A DNA stretch of 64,000 nt from an uncultured Pirellulaceae bacterium (GCA_937921995.1 CAKZVF010000055.1:1-64000); one strand, 5' to 3'. Positions 45,684 to 56,093 are shown, counted from the first letter of the stretch. The notes: a model not told the origin generated them from the sequence alone. Numbers and translations: made by a program.

Positions 45684-46325
45684 TTGAGCATAATGAAGTT
45701 GGGAACATAAAACTTATTAATCAATCTAGCACAAATGAATGCATTTGTGAGCAACCTGCCGCGCGCCGTCGGCGTAGCATCGCAGCCGTTTTACGATGCA
45801 GCAGAAAAGGGTTCTTGCCCGTCCAAGATTCTCGATGGCGGCCAAAATTGGCCGTTGGGAACCGGCCCTACGATCGCGGCCAAGATTCGTGGCCTAATCC
45901 ACCGCCCTTAAACAAAGAAGAAACGCTGCGCTAAGAATCTGCTGCAACTCCTTGATACAAGTTGTTTTGATGGTCGATCGAAACGCCTTTGCCACCCAAT
46001 TGAGAACCTCAGCCACGGCCTATTTCCAGCGAAACTGCTAACTGTCCAGCTTGACAAAACGCTGGCCTGCCTCTGCTGTCACACTCGAAATAGCCGCTCA
46101 AAATCAACAATTTCCGGCATTCTCCGGCATGTCGCGACCATTTCCCGAAAAACGTCCCCGGGAAGACTCGTTGCTGTGATAGCAAATTCGTAACATGCAA
46201 AGTCAGCGGATTTGTTGTTGACATCCCCCCAAAATCCTTTTCGGTTGCCCGCGCTGTTCATTCCTAAGTAACAGTGCCCCGCAACCTCCGACCACTTATT
46301 TAACTTTTCCACCAAAGGAGACATC
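45684..46325. other. Intergenic region, 642 bases, with repeat fragments
   Basis: It holds a family C half element (GGCCGTTGGGAACCGGCCCT, around 45850) directly followed by a family A arm (GATTCGTGGCCTAATCCACC, around 45888). The rest up to the aquaporin start shows only low-quality frames. ACCAAAGGAGACATC immediately before 46326 is a good Shine-Dalgarno sequence. Confidence 0.55.
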
Positions 46326-47030
46326 GTGTCTGCAAAGTATTTGACTGAGTTTATCGGTACGTTTTTTCTCGTCCTGACCATCGGCCTGACCGTCACCCAA
46401 GGCGTCGCCATGGCACCACTGGCGATCGGTTGTTCGTTGATGATCATGGTCTATATGGGAGGCCACGTTTCGGGTGGCCATTACAATCCTGCCGTATCAT
46501 TGGCCGCCGCAATTCGTGGTGCCATGAGCAAAGCGGACCTCGTCCCTTATTGGATTGTCCAGGTTGCCGGTGCTCTTGCCGCCGCATGGGTGGTCAGCAT
46601 TGTCATCGCACCGGTGGCAGAAACCGCTGACGCCGCGGCTGTATCAAACTTCTTCGGCCCTGCACCTAGTGCGCCTTACACACTAACCAGCCCTGGACCT
46701 TGGATTGTCGAGATCTTGTTCACCTTCGCACTTGCTTTGGTGGTTCTTCAAACCGCGACTTCAGCAGGAACCAAGGGCAATTCGTTCTACGGCTTGGCCA
46801 TCGGTTTCACCGTCGTCGTGGCTGCGTTTGCCGGTGGCGGAATCTCCGGAGGAGCATTCAACCCCGCCGTTGGCATCGGTCCTAACGTGATCAAGGGCGT
46901 ACTTGGCGGTTCACCCGAAGCGATGCAAAACATTGTACTGCACACCGTTGGTCCACTTATCGGCGGAGCTTTAGCAGCCATCGTTTTCACGGTTCAAGAA
47001 ATGTACGTCACCAAGCAGGAAAATGCTTAG
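46326..47030 (+). CDS. Aquaporin / MIP family channel
   Basis: A 234-residue inner-membrane channel, GTG start with AAGGAG eight bases before. Six helices and both half-helix NPA motifs are present: GGHYNPAVSLA and GGAFNPAVGIG. After the second NPA there is Gly-Ile rather than the Asp of glycerol facilitators (NPARD), which favours a water channel over a glycerol facilitator. It stands alone and ends with its own terminator at 47091. Confidence 0.92.
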   Translation: MSAKYLTEFIGTFFLVLTIGLTVTQGVAMAPLAIGCSLMIMVYMGGHVSGGHYNPAVSLAAAIRGAMSKADLVPYWIVQVAGALAAAWVVSIVIAPVAETADAAAVSNFFGPAPSAPYTLTSPGPWIVEILFTFALALVVLQTATSAGTKGNSFYGLAIGFTVVVAAFAGGGISGGAFNPAVGIGPNVIKGVLGGSPEAMQNIVLHTVGPLIGGALAAIVFTVQEMYVTKQENA

Positions 47031-47089
47031 TGCATTGTTAGGATCGTTCAGATGAACGATTCGTTATCGCTCAAAGCGAAAAGAAATAC

Positions 47090-47124
47090 ACGGCGAAGTC
47101 GCACCATTCGGCTTCGCCGTTTTT
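47090..47124 (+). terminator. Rho-independent terminator of the aquaporin gene
   Basis: ACGGCGAAG and CTTCGCCGT form a nine-base stem followed by TTTT, 60 bases after the aquaporin stop. A smaller hairpin (CGTTCAGATGAACG) precedes it. Confidence 0.85.
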
Positions 47125-47155
47125 CGTTGCCTACGTGAATGAGAGCTGAACAACT

Positions 47156-47251
47156 TCAGAGCCAAAGATGGGTGTCTTCAACAACAATCGTTTGAGCGGA
47201 AGACACTGAGCCGAAGGAAATCGCGATGAGGAATATTAACAACGTTCGCAT
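47156..47251 (-). CDS. Predicted 31-residue secreted peptide
   Basis: A short frame: ATG at 47251, TGA at 47156. It reads MRTLLIFLIAISFGSVSSAQ then TIVVEDTHLWL. The first 19 residues are a near-ideal signal peptide (Arg, hydrophobic run, SVSSA cleavage site), leaving a mature peptide QTIVVEDTHLWL of 12 residues. AGAGGAGATCAAACC immediately upstream gives a strong AGGAG Shine-Dalgarno at the right distance. It is convergent with the aquaporin terminator, which could end it too. A gene this short could also be the translated 5' end of a decayed longer gene. Function unknown. Confidence 0.5.
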   Translation of the reverse strand: MRTLLIFLIAISFGSVSSAQTIVVEDTHLWL

Positions 47252-47898
47252 GGTTTGATCTCCTCTGAGAGAAATTCAGGCATTTAAAACCCAGCAGACG
47301 AAGGATCCACTGTTGGGTCTGGACTCAACTATAAGCCTCAACTCGCGCTGATACGATCTTTTTCCGAGAACTTCGCATCGAAACATATAATTTCAACTAT
47401 TAAGGTCATTTAACGATCCCAGTGGCAACATTTCGTCGATTTCGACTGGGCCTGATTTTCGTTTTGGTACGCCAACGGGACCAATCATCCTTTCGGTAAC
47501 CAGCACCAGTGCCGTTCCCGAACCCTTTTCGGCATGTCTCTTGGGATTGGGCGTGTTGACATGCGTTCTCCGTAGTCGTCGATAGATAACGACTTAGATC
47601 TGTCTTAGATCTTTAGGAACCATCACCGTCGCTATGGCGAGTGGGGTTCGAATGCGTTTCTTAAGCTTGTTAAAACCCAGCCCTCACGTAGAGGGTTGGG
47701 ATTTGTGCTTTGCTGCCCAATCAAAAGAAGGCTGTGCTTTGCTGATCTAACGGCCCCACCAACACCCCATCCGTTGCTGCTAGCGAAACATCAATTGACA
47801 GCGGCGGGCAACATTTTTAATGTCGCCCCTTGGGCCGAAAATATACCTACACAAATTTGCCCTCACCGTTCCCCAATAACGCCACGGAAGGCCGTACG
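47252..47898. other. Intergenic region, 647 bases
   Basis: It contains an ACCCAGCAG/CTGTTGGGT hairpin (about 47288-47317) just upstream of the small secreted peptide, and nothing else that I can name. There are no convincing frames. The FlgI-like gene starts at 47899 and a longer TTG frame from 47830 is open but lacks signal-peptide character. Confidence 0.45.
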
Positions 47899-49656
47899 AT
47901 GGGTTTACTTGAGTCAGAAAATACCGCTTCGCCAGCAACCACCGACTTGGCCGCGATCAGTCGCCGCATCTTTCTCTGCGGATTGGTCGTCGCCACCAGC
48001 GGGTGCCAGAACTTAGTCAAGCGTGGTCAAAGCCCCGACAATGATGTTGTCGCCGCTTCCGCTGAAAACGCAGTCGCAAAAACAAAATACATCGCTTCCA
48101 TCTGCAAGATGGCGGGCCTGCGCGGCGAAAAGATCGAAGGCATCGCCTTGGTGACTCAGCTCAAATCGACCGGCAGTGCCGCGAAACCGGGCGAACTCCG
48201 AAGACGATTAGAACGAGAACTCGAACGGTTGGACCTCGACGTCGACACCGCCGATCTGATCAAAAGCAAAGACAGCGAAATCGTATTGTGCCGCAGCTTC
48301 CTGCCGCCGGGCGTCCGCAAAGGTGATCGCATCGACCTCGAAATCCAAGCCCTGCGCGACACCGAAGCGACCTCGCTGGAACATGGTTTTGCGATCCACA
48401 CGCGGCTGTACGACACCGCAAAATTAGGCAACACGGTCAAAGAAGGTCACCTCAAGGCTGTCGGCATCGGACGTGTGTTGACCAACGCGACTTTTAAAAG
48501 CAACCCAGACGCCACGGGCAAACTCAAGGGCGTCATTCTTGGCGGCGGTCGCGCCAACATTGATCGTGATCTATCATTGTTGATGCGGAAAGGCAGCGGA
48601 TCGGTCAGAACCGCAACACAGATCAGTTCCGCCCTCAACCGCCGTTTCACAATCTCCACCGGCGGTGGACTGAAGAATGTCGCCGAAGCCAAAACCGATC
48701 AAGTGGTCGCTTTGAAGATCCCCAAACAGTACCGCCATAGCGTGGGCCGTTACGCGCAAGTGGTCTCCAATTTGGCGTTCGCCGAAGATGCCCAAGCCCT
48801 GGTCAATCGGCTTGATTTGCTGGAAGAACAAATGGGCGACCCTGTCTCTGCGGGTCTGGCCGCGGTGCGATTAGAAGGCATCGGGCGGCAAGCGGTACCG
48901 ACCTTGGTTCGATCGCTGCAGAACCATCAACTGCCCATCCGTTTTTACGCGGCGCAGGCATTGGCGTATCTGGGCAAGGACGATGGCGTCTCGGTGCTGC
49001 GAGAAGCTGCGCTCGCCGAACCCGCCTTCCGTTGGCAAGCACTCACAGCGCTGGCGTCGATTGACAACGGTCAATCCGAACAGACGTTGATCGGCTTACT
49101 TAGCGAATTAGATGACGAAACACGGTGTGGAGCGTTTCGGGCGTTGCGCTTACAAAACCCAAGCCACCCCGTCGTGCAGAGCCAGTGGTTGGCTGATGAT
49201 CATTATCTGAGCATCATCGACAATGAATCCGAACCGCTGCTGCATTTTGCCCGACGAGAACGCGCGGAGATTTTGATCTTCAATAATTCGCAAACCTTCA
49301 GCGACAAATTTTTATACGTCGAATCAGGTCTGACCGTGAAGTCAAACGGGGACGGGACAGTTTCGGTCGCATCCTATCAGGCTGACAACACGTCCAAAAC
49401 CGTTTGTTCGGATCGCGTGTCCGATGTCTTCCAGACGATCGCACAAACAGGCCACGGATATGCGTCGCTGTTGCGATTGTCCCGCCATGCGATGAACGAA
49501 GGGACGCTCAACGCAAGATTAGCCATCGACGCGATGCCCAAAGTCGGTCGACAATACAAGCCAGATGTCGTAAAAAGTGAGATCATCTTCAGCGAAGAGT
49601 CAGAAGTAAAACAAGCATCCTGGTGGTCAAACGTCAAAGAAAGATTCGCGCGATAA
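47899..49656 (+). CDS. FlgI-like lipoprotein fused to HEAT-like repeats
   Basis: 585 residues from the ATG at 47899. The N-terminus has an arginine pair and a lipobox-like CGLVVATSGC, so it is a probable lipoprotein. Residues ~60-310 resemble the flagellar P-ring protein FlgI: GLRGEKIEGIALVTQLKSTGS, FLPPGVRKGDRIDLEIQALRDTEATSLEHG, GHLKAVGIGRVL and RANIDRDLSLLMRKGS. HEAT-like alpha repeats follow (AVPTLVRSLQNHQLPIRFYAAQALAYLG; EPAFRWQALTALASID), then a C-terminal FlgI-type end (QIAQ-like DVFQTIAQTGHGYAS). No flagellar gene is near. It may assemble in the planctomycete envelope, or belong to flagella encoded elsewhere. Confidence 0.75.
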   Translation: MGLLESENTASPATTDLAAISRRIFLCGLVVATSGCQNLVKRGQSPDNDVVAASAENAVAKTKYIASICKMAGLRGEKIEGIALVTQLKSTGSAAKPGELRRRLERELERLDLDVDTADLIKSKDSEIVLCRSFLPPGVRKGDRIDLEIQALRDTEATSLEHGFAIHTRLYDTAKLGNTVKEGHLKAVGIGRVLTNATFKSNPDATGKLKGVILGGGRANIDRDLSLLMRKGSGSVRTATQISSALNRRFTISTGGGLKNVAEAKTDQVVALKIPKQYRHSVGRYAQVVSNLAFAEDAQALVNRLDLLEEQMGDPVSAGLAAVRLEGIGRQAVPTLVRSLQNHQLPIRFYAAQALAYLGKDDGVSVLREAALAEPAFRWQALTALASIDNGQSEQTLIGLLSELDDETRCGAFRALRLQNPSHPVVQSQWLADDHYLSIIDNESEPLLHFARRERAEILIFNNSQTFSDKFLYVESGLTVKSNGDGTVSVASYQADNTSKTVCSDRVSDVFQTIAQTGHGYASLLRLSRHAMNEGTLNARLAIDAMPKVGRQYKPDVVKSEIIFSEESEVKQASWWSNVKERFAR

Positions 49657-49765
49657 AAAGTTGTTCCTTCGTACCATTGATTCCGCACCCCGATCGCGCA
49701 AGCACGCATTTCCCACCGCGAACGCGTCGAAATCTATTTAACATCCTTACTCATGGAAACGTCGA

Positions 49766-52700
49766 ATGCTAAAGGCACTTGAGCTCAGTGGCTTCAAGAG
49801 CTTTGCTGAAAAAACTCGATTCGAGTTTCCAGCGGGCATCACCGTTGTCGTCGGCCCTAACGGTTCAGGGAAGTCGAACATCGTCGACGCCATCAAATGG
49901 GTGCTGGGCGAACAAAGCGCCAAAAGCCTACGCGGCAAGGACATGTCCGACGTCATCTTCAAGGGCTCCGGCGGCCCCAACGGACGACGTCCCGCCAACG
50001 CGGCTCAGGCCACGATCGTGCTGGAGAACGAGAATCGTCAATTCGACTTCGACGCCGACGAAGTGCACGTCAGCCGACGAGTCTACCGCAGTGGCGAAAC
50101 CGAATATCTGATCAACGGCCAAACCAGTCGGCTCAAGGACATCCGCAACATCTTTCGCGGCACCGGCGTCGGCACTGACGCGTACAGTCTGATCGAACAG
50201 GGGAAGGTCGAACGCCTGCTTCAGACCAACGCCAAAGACCGCCGCGCGATTTTTGAAGAAGCCGCCGGCATCAGCCGTTTCAAAGCGAAAAAAGTCGAGG
50301 CTCAGCGCCGTCTGGCACGTGTCGAGGCAAACCTAATCCGTCTGGCCGACATCGTCGAAGAGGTCGGCAGTCGATACCGCAGCGTTAAGGCTCAAGCGTC
50401 CAAGGCCGCGCGATACAAAGAGTACTCCGACCGCCTCAAAGACCTCCGCACCTTCGTCGGCATGAAGGACTGGCGCGATTACTCTCAGAAAATGGAAACG
50501 GCGAACCAACAAACGGCCGGGTTCGCCGAAGAGACCACCGCCCTCAAAGCGAAACTCGAATCGCAATCAAAACGGGTCGAAGATTCCGAAGCGGCGCTGG
50601 AAAAGATCCTCAACGATCTTCAAGCCAAACAAGAAACGTCTGCCAAAATTCGTGAACAGCAAACGCAAACGCAGGCTCAGCTGGAACTCAACCAGACGCG
50701 CGTTAGTGACCTTGATGGACGTGAGGCGCAACTGGCCTCTCAGCTGACCCGCACTGAAAAATCATCGACCGAACTAACGAATCTGATCCAGTCGCTCGCC
50801 AAAGAGCTGGAAGATGCGGAGATAAAATACCGCGACGCGTCGACCGAACTGGAGACGCTGGAATCGCAACACCAAAACGCCGATCAGAAACTGGTCGAAC
50901 TTCGATCCAGCAATGAATCGCGGCGCACAAAATACAGCGCTTTGATGACCATGATCGGTGAGATCGGTCGGCTGGTCAGCGGCGGCGAATCCCAGATATC
51001 CAGCCTCACCGCGGTCACCGAAAAGTCTCAGGACGCGGTTAAGCGATTGACGGCATTGGTGGCCGAACATGAAACGGCCTCCATTGAATCCAAGCAACAG
51101 ATGGAGGCCCTGCAGCGCGAAGCCGAATCCAAAGACAGCGATTTGAAAAAGGCGCGGGAGGAATTCGAAACCACCAAACAGAACCTCGAAGGACGCAAGA
51201 ATCGTCTGGCCGAACTGACCAGCAAACACGCCGGCATGTCCGAACGATACGAGGTCATCCAAGAACTGGAAAAATCGCTGGCCGGCGTCAATGCGGGTGC
51301 GGTCCAGTTACTGAACAAAGTCAAAACTTCCAACGAGGGCTATCTCAGCGAAATCGTGGGGCTCGTTGCCGACCTGGTTCAAGTCAACGTCCAACACGCC
51401 GGTATCGTCGACGTCGCGCTGGGGGAAACGTCACAGTACATCGTGGTTGACGGCCACCAAATGGTGGACCTGATGGCGGCAGAAAAACTGCAGGTCGACG
51501 GCCGCGTAGGTTTGATTCAACTCAATGATCCAACCACCTTGGGTGCTGATCCCCAGGTGAACGTCAATGGAGCTTCCGGCATCATCGGACGCGCCGATCG
51601 TTTGGTGCAGGTCGAATCGACCTACGTTGATTTCGTCAAACGTATGCTCGGCGGCACTTGGATCGTCAAGACGCTCAACGACGCCTTGGCGCTGCAAAAT
51701 GGGCAAGGCAAAGGGGCTCGATTTGTGACCTTGGACGGCGAAATCGTGGAAGCCGATGGTACCGTCGTGGTCGGGCCCAAAGCTGTTTCTGCAGGCATCG
51801 TTTCGCGCAGGAGTGAACTGCGGGCGCTGAAGTCGTCGCTGGAAAAACTTGACCAAGAGATCACCGAAGTCCGCGCACAGGTCAAAACGGAAACCAATTC
51901 GCAAAAATCTGCCGACAAAGCGATCCAAAAACTGATCGGTGAAAATTCGGAACTCGCCTCGACATTGTCGGAGCTAAAGGCCCAAACCTCCAACAGCGAA
52001 AAACAGTTAAAGCATTACCGCAGCGAACTGGACAAGACAGAAGCGGAATACAACGAAGCCAATTCCCAACTACAAGCGGCCAATCTGAAAATCGCCACCG
52101 ATCGGCAGAGCCTTGGGGAGCAGGAGCTTCAAGTGGCGGCGTTGAACCAATTGATCAACGGCGATCAAAACATCCTCAGCGAGACCGAAACATTACGCAA
52201 GGAGCTGGAACGCAAAACGACCGCGTCAAAAGTTCAGCTGGCGAAATGGGAGCAGCAACTTCACGATCTCGAACAACGACGAGGCCAGGCGCAGACGCAG
52301 TCCGAAGACCAAACCCAGCAACTGGAACAGATCCAACAGCAGATTGACGCCGACCAAGAGGCGCGAAAGACGGCTCAAGAGAACATCGAATCCGCAAATA
52401 AAGCGCTGGCCGAACTGAAGGTACAGCAGGAGTCATTGGCCGATGAACTTGAGGCGCTGACCAAGAAACGATTGGAGGCCGACGCGGAAAGACGCAAGGT
52501 CGCGCTGGAACTGACCGAACAACGTGATGGCCTCCGCTTGATCGAGGAGAAGGCTCATCAAGCCAAACTTCAGATTGATCAATTGACGATGCAGCGGCAG
52601 CAATTGGCCGAACGACTTCAGGAAGATTACGGCATCGAGATCGCTTCGTCGGAGCTTGACGAAACGCTGACGTCGTTGCCGGACGAGGATTTGCAAAAGC

Positions 52701-53404
52701 GCGAAGAAATCGACGCTGAGATTTCGACGTTGAGGAAAAAATTGGGGCAGATTGGTTCGGTGAATATTGATTCGCTGGTCGAACTGGAAGACCTTGAGGC
52801 TCGTTATACGAAGATGGACGGGCAGTATCAGGATCTTGTTCAGGCCAAGGAGACGCTGGAAAAGATCATCGTCCGCATCAACGCCGACAGCCGCAAGTTG
52901 TTTGTCGAAACGTTAGAAGCGATTCGCCAGAACTTTCAAAAACTGTTTCGTCAGACCTTTGGCGGCGGACACGCCGATATCATTTTGGAGGAAGGCGTTG
53001 ATCCGCTGGAGGCGGGCGTCGAGATCATCGCCACGCCGCCTGGCAAACCCGAGTTCAACAACAGCTTACTCAGCGGTGGTGAGAAGGCGCTGACGGCAGT
53101 GTCGTTGCTGATGGCGATCTTCCAGTTCCGCCCAAGTCCGTTTTGCGTTTTGGACGAAGTCGACGCGCCGTTTGACGAAGCGAATATTGGGCGGTTCATC
53201 GACGTACTCAAAAGTTTCCTGGGTTGGACAAAGTTTGTGATCGTCACTCATTCTAAGAAAACGATGACTGCCGCGACGACGCTGTACGGCATCACGATGC
53301 AGGAATCCGGCGTGTCCAAACGCGTCAGCGTGAGGTTCGAAGACGTCAGCGAAGACGGGCACATTTCCGATGACGCCATCAACCGCGACGAAGACGCCGC
53401 GTAG
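49766..53404 (+). CDS. smc: Chromosome segregation protein SMC
   Basis: A 1212-residue condensin subunit. Walker A GPNGSGKSN (residues 30-38), KSFAEKTRFEFPAGIT at the start, long coiled coils, a hinge domain in the middle (roughly 515-660; SEIVGLVADLVQV...DGRVGLIQLND), a second coiled coil and the C-terminal ATPase with signature LLSGGEKALTAVSLL and Walker B PFCVLDEVDAPFDE. QSAKSLRGKDMSDVIFKGS is the usual R-loop region. It is the normal bacterial length. No scpA or scpB lies beside it. Confidence 0.97.
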   Translation: MLKALELSGFKSFAEKTRFEFPAGITVVVGPNGSGKSNIVDAIKWVLGEQSAKSLRGKDMSDVIFKGSGGPNGRRPANAAQATIVLENENRQFDFDADEVHVSRRVYRSGETEYLINGQTSRLKDIRNIFRGTGVGTDAYSLIEQGKVERLLQTNAKDRRAIFEEAAGISRFKAKKVEAQRRLARVEANLIRLADIVEEVGSRYRSVKAQASKAARYKEYSDRLKDLRTFVGMKDWRDYSQKMETANQQTAGFAEETTALKAKLESQSKRVEDSEAALEKILNDLQAKQETSAKIREQQTQTQAQLELNQTRVSDLDGREAQLASQLTRTEKSSTELTNLIQSLAKELEDAEIKYRDASTELETLESQHQNADQKLVELRSSNESRRTKYSALMTMIGEIGRLVSGGESQISSLTAVTEKSQDAVKRLTALVAEHETASIESKQQMEALQREAESKDSDLKKAREEFETTKQNLEGRKNRLAELTSKHAGMSERYEVIQELEKSLAGVNAGAVQLLNKVKTSNEGYLSEIVGLVADLVQVNVQHAGIVDVALGETSQYIVVDGHQMVDLMAAEKLQVDGRVGLIQLNDPTTLGADPQVNVNGASGIIGRADRLVQVESTYVDFVKRMLGGTWIVKTLNDALALQNGQGKGARFVTLDGEIVEADGTVVVGPKAVSAGIVSRRSELRALKSSLEKLDQEITEVRAQVKTETNSQKSADKAIQKLIGENSELASTLSELKAQTSNSEKQLKHYRSELDKTEAEYNEANSQLQAANLKIATDRQSLGEQELQVAALNQLINGDQNILSETETLRKELERKTTASKVQLAKWEQQLHDLEQRRGQAQTQSEDQTQQLEQIQQQIDADQEARKTAQENIESANKALAELKVQQESLADELEALTKKRLEADAERRKVALELTEQRDGLRLIEEKAHQAKLQIDQLTMQRQQLAERLQEDYGIEIASSELDETLTSLPDEDLQKREEIDAEISTLRKKLGQIGSVNIDSLVELEDLEARYTKMDGQYQDLVQAKETLEKIIVRINADSRKLFVETLEAIRQNFQKLFRQTFGGGHADIILEEGVDPLEAGVEIIATPPGKPEFNNSLLSGGEKALTAVSLLMAIFQFRPSPFCVLDEVDAPFDEANIGRFIDVLKSFLGWTKFVIVTHSKKTMTAATTLYGITMQESGVSKRVSVRFEDVSEDGHISDDAINRDEDAA

Positions 53405-53441
53405 CCCTCGCCGCTGAAACGGTTCGGGGCTCAGGTTCACA

Positions 53442-54269
53442 TTGGCATCGACACAGTTACCATTCTCTCAGGACTTAGAATTGAACCATTCGCTGGACAA
53501 CGCCGCATCTCCCGCAAAGCAATTCAGTTTGCTCACGCTCGTCGTAATTTTTCTGGGCGTCGCCGTCGCATTGGCCTACACCGTGAACGTGCCCGCGATT
53601 CCCGGACAGCCCAATCCGACCGATTCAACTTGGAAGTTTGTGTTCAAGCTGCAAACATTCGTGACAGTGTTCTGCTGTGTTGTTGGGTTAGTTCTTGTTT
53701 TGAACCATTGGACCAAGGCAAAGCAGTTTGCAGTTCATCCGGGACACTTGTTTACTCTGGCGTCCGGGATCGGCTTCCTCGCCTATCGAGCCGTCGACCA
53801 ATGGTACACTATGCATTTCTTAAATCTTGAGTCGCTTCAACAAGAGCCAACGTGGGATCTTTTGCGACAATGGCGATACACTTCGATTGGAGTTATGGGA
53901 TTCTCGGCCCTGCTGTTGTCTATTGGACTATTTCGATACTCGTGGCATTGGCGAACCGTCTTCGGGTTGGCCTTCTTCCAACATATCGCAATCGTTTACT
54001 CGATTTGGCTATTTCTACAACATGCTAACCCGGCCAAAACCGTTGAGCATCAGCAACTGGTGTTGGTGAATTCAATTGTCACGTATTCGTACTTTGCGGT
54101 TGGTATTGGGATCTTGATCGCGTGTGTCATTGATCGACTGCGAAAGCACAAACGCGACCGACTGCATTGGTTCGGACTAACAATCTGGCTGCTTATTACG
54201 TTGCTGCCAATCATCCTGTTAAAGATTGGCCTGCGATACCTGTCACCGAGCGACTTGATCGGGATTTAG
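53442..54269 (+). CDS. Hypothetical seven-helix membrane protein
   Basis: 275 residues from TTG 53442, 37 bases after smc. About seven hydrophobic helices (LLTLVVIFLGVAVALAYTV, FVTVFCCVVGLVLVLNH, IGVMGFSALLLSIGLF, LTIWLLITLLPIILLKIG) with short polar loops and an Arg/Lys-rich cytoplasmic loop (RLRKHKRDRLH). It has no family I recognise and no catalytic motif. It may be cotranscribed with smc, but a functional link is not indicated. Confidence 0.65.
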   Translation: MASTQLPFSQDLELNHSLDNAASPAKQFSLLTLVVIFLGVAVALAYTVNVPAIPGQPNPTDSTWKFVFKLQTFVTVFCCVVGLVLVLNHWTKAKQFAVHPGHLFTLASGIGFLAYRAVDQWYTMHFLNLESLQQEPTWDLLRQWRYTSIGVMGFSALLLSIGLFRYSWHWRTVFGLAFFQHIAIVYSIWLFLQHANPAKTVEHQQLVLVNSIVTYSYFAVGIGILIACVIDRLRKHKRDRLHWFGLTIWLLITLLPIILLKIGLRYLSPSDLIGI

Positions 54270-54345
54270 TTTCGGAGTTGTCATGAAGTTTGGGACGCAA
54301 GTTTGTGGTTGGTTCCTTGCAATCAATAATCAGTGGTAACGCTTC

Positions 54346-54561
54346 CTACTTGTGCCCTTCAATGCGATCCAAAATGGCATCCATTGCGTCCAATTCGGTG
54401 TAGTACATCGCGCTGGGGTCGATGCCTCGATCGTCTAAGAACTTCAATCGTTCCTCAACGACTTTGAACTCGGCGACCCAAGGAAGGAAAACGCACCAAA
54501 TTAGTCCAACGCAAACGGCGGCTAAGCAGAAGCGGATTCGAGATTTAATTTTTGACGCCAT
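54346..54561 (-). CDS. Small single-helix membrane protein after YeiH
   Basis: A 71-residue protein: basic start, one helix (FCLAAVCVGLIWCVFLPWVA) and a charged C-terminus (VVEERLKFLDDRGIDPSAMYYTELDAMDAILDRIEGHK). It starts 18 bases after the stop of the YeiH-type transporter on the same strand, so the two are probably one operon. It may be an accessory subunit. No family recognised. Confidence 0.7.
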   Translation of the reverse strand: MASKIKSRIRFCLAAVCVGLIWCVFLPWVAEFKVVEERLKFLDDRGIDPSAMYYTELDAMDAILDRIEGHK

Positions 54562-54579
54562 GACGCACCTTCGCCTTTA

Positions 54580-55989
54580 CTAAATGAAGTCCCGGAATAA
54601 AACGCCAAACATCAAGTACGCCATTGCCAAAGTCAAAATCAGATTCAAAGTTTGCCCGCACAGGTATAACACCAGTGGCTTGCCACCTCGCATGTAGGGA
54701 GCAAGTGCGCTGAATTTTGTCTCCAGTCCAATGGAGACAAACGCGATGCAGAACAGCCAACCGCGAAAGGTCTTGGTCGAGCCTTTGATCATGCTATCCA
54801 CGAGTTCAGGTCCATGATTCATAATCGAATGCAACAGCGAAAAAAGAATCGAAGCAGCAATGAACCCCAGCACAAATCGCGGGAAGCGTTTCCAAATCTC
54901 TGAAACGCCGGGACGCGTGCCCGAGTCATCCTTTTCGACGTAGGTGACCCAATAAGTCGCGATTCCAAAGGCAGAGACGCCAATCAAAATGTTTTGAATC
55001 ATCTTAACCGTCGCGGCAACCTCAAGCGCTCGGTCGCCAAGGGTAGCGCCCGCTGCTGCAACAGCACCCGTTGCGTCGATCGTGCCTCCCATCCACGCAC
55101 CAGCAATCACTTCGTCCATGCCAATGGCTTTGATAACGATCGGCAGCACCACCATCATGATGACGGTGAACGACAGCGACATTCCAATTGCCAGCGTCAG
55201 TTCTTCCTTTTTGGCTTTACAAGCCGCTGCCGCAGCGATCGCCGCCGATACACCGCAGACGGACATGTCGGCCGAGATCACCATGTTTAGCGACCGAGAC
55301 TCCATCTTCAGAATCTTTTGGCCGAAGATGTAGGTGCTGATCAAAACGATGGGCGTGACGATCCAAGCCACGCAGACACCCGGAAGGCCAAGTGCCAACA
55401 GGCGTGACATAAGAACTTCCGCCCCTAGCAACACCAGCCCCGTCTTGATGAAGAACTCAGTTCTAATGGCCGGTTTCATAAACGATGGTGTGCCAATGGT
55501 GTTCGAGATAATCAAACCAACCATCAAGGCCCACAATGCGTATTCAAGGTTGTACGACTTAACGACACTTTGCGCGGCCAACACATAGGCCAGCATCGCT
55601 AAAGCAAACACGAGCGCGAACCCTTTTAAAAACTGCAATCCGCTGCCACGTCCATCGCGGAACCGAACTCCGATGGTCAGCAAAAGTCCCAACGCCAGAA
55701 AGCTTCCAAGTACGCCCGTGATTGATGAGTAGTTGGCGACACCGGCATCGCTGTTGGTGACGAGCGAGTCGATCGGACTGCTTGTCCATTTTGCGGGTTT
55801 GGCAATCCAAGGTTTGAGCGGGTTGACGGCTTTGACTGAGCCTTCTGCTTGCCCGCTGCCAAAATCTGACGCCATCCACACACCAGCGAATGACACGGCC
55901 AGCAAAATAGCGGCACACAACACCGCCAACCAATCATCTGAGATCCTTGGAGCCTTGGGGTTTTCAACTGGAGGGTCTGCGGTCGCCAT
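54580..55989 (-). CDS. YeiH-family (UPF0324) putative sulfate exporter
   Basis: A 469-residue membrane protein. After an N-terminal helix and a periplasmic loop come about eleven helices with the family patterns [70 protein letters not shown] and [20 protein letters not shown]. This family was named putative sulfate exporter; the transport activity is not firmly established. It is longer than E. coli YeiH (about 350) mainly by the N-terminal 100 residues. Sulfate handling would suit the sulfated-glycan theme, but this is inference. Confidence 0.85.
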   Translation of the reverse strand: MATADPPVENPKAPRISDDWLAVLCAAILLAVSFAGVWMASDFGSGQAEGSVKAVNPLKPWIAKPAKWTSSPIDSLVTNSDAGVANYSSITGVLGSFLALGLLLTIGVRFRDGRGSGLQFLKGFALVFALAMLAYVLAAQSVVKSYNLEYALWALMVGLIISNTIGTPSFMKPAIRTEFFIKTGLVLLGAEVLMSRLLALGLPGVCVAWIVTPIVLISTYIFGQKILKMESRSLNMVISADMSVCGVSAAIAAAAACKAKKEELTLAIGMSLSFTVIMMVVLPIVIKAIGMDEVIAGAWMGGTIDATGAVAAAGATLGDRALEVAATVKMIQNILIGVSAFGIATYWVTYVEKDDSGTRPGVSEIWKRFPRFVLGFIAASILFSLLHSIMNHGPELVDSMIKGSTKTFRGWLFCIAFVSIGLETKFSALAPYMRGGKPLVLYLCGQTLNLILTLAMAYLMFGVLFRDFI

Positions 55990-56093
55990 CAGAATGTTTC
56001 TGTATTGAAAATATTGTAAATAGAAAATGCAAAAGTGATATTTGGCGATGGGTTTGCCGTCGCTTTGTCAGCCTCTCAAATTTTTGCATAACG

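Noticed and set aside
46009..46224. Minus-strand frame of 71 residues before the aquaporin gene
   Set aside because: No domain, and composition unlike that of neighbouring proteins.
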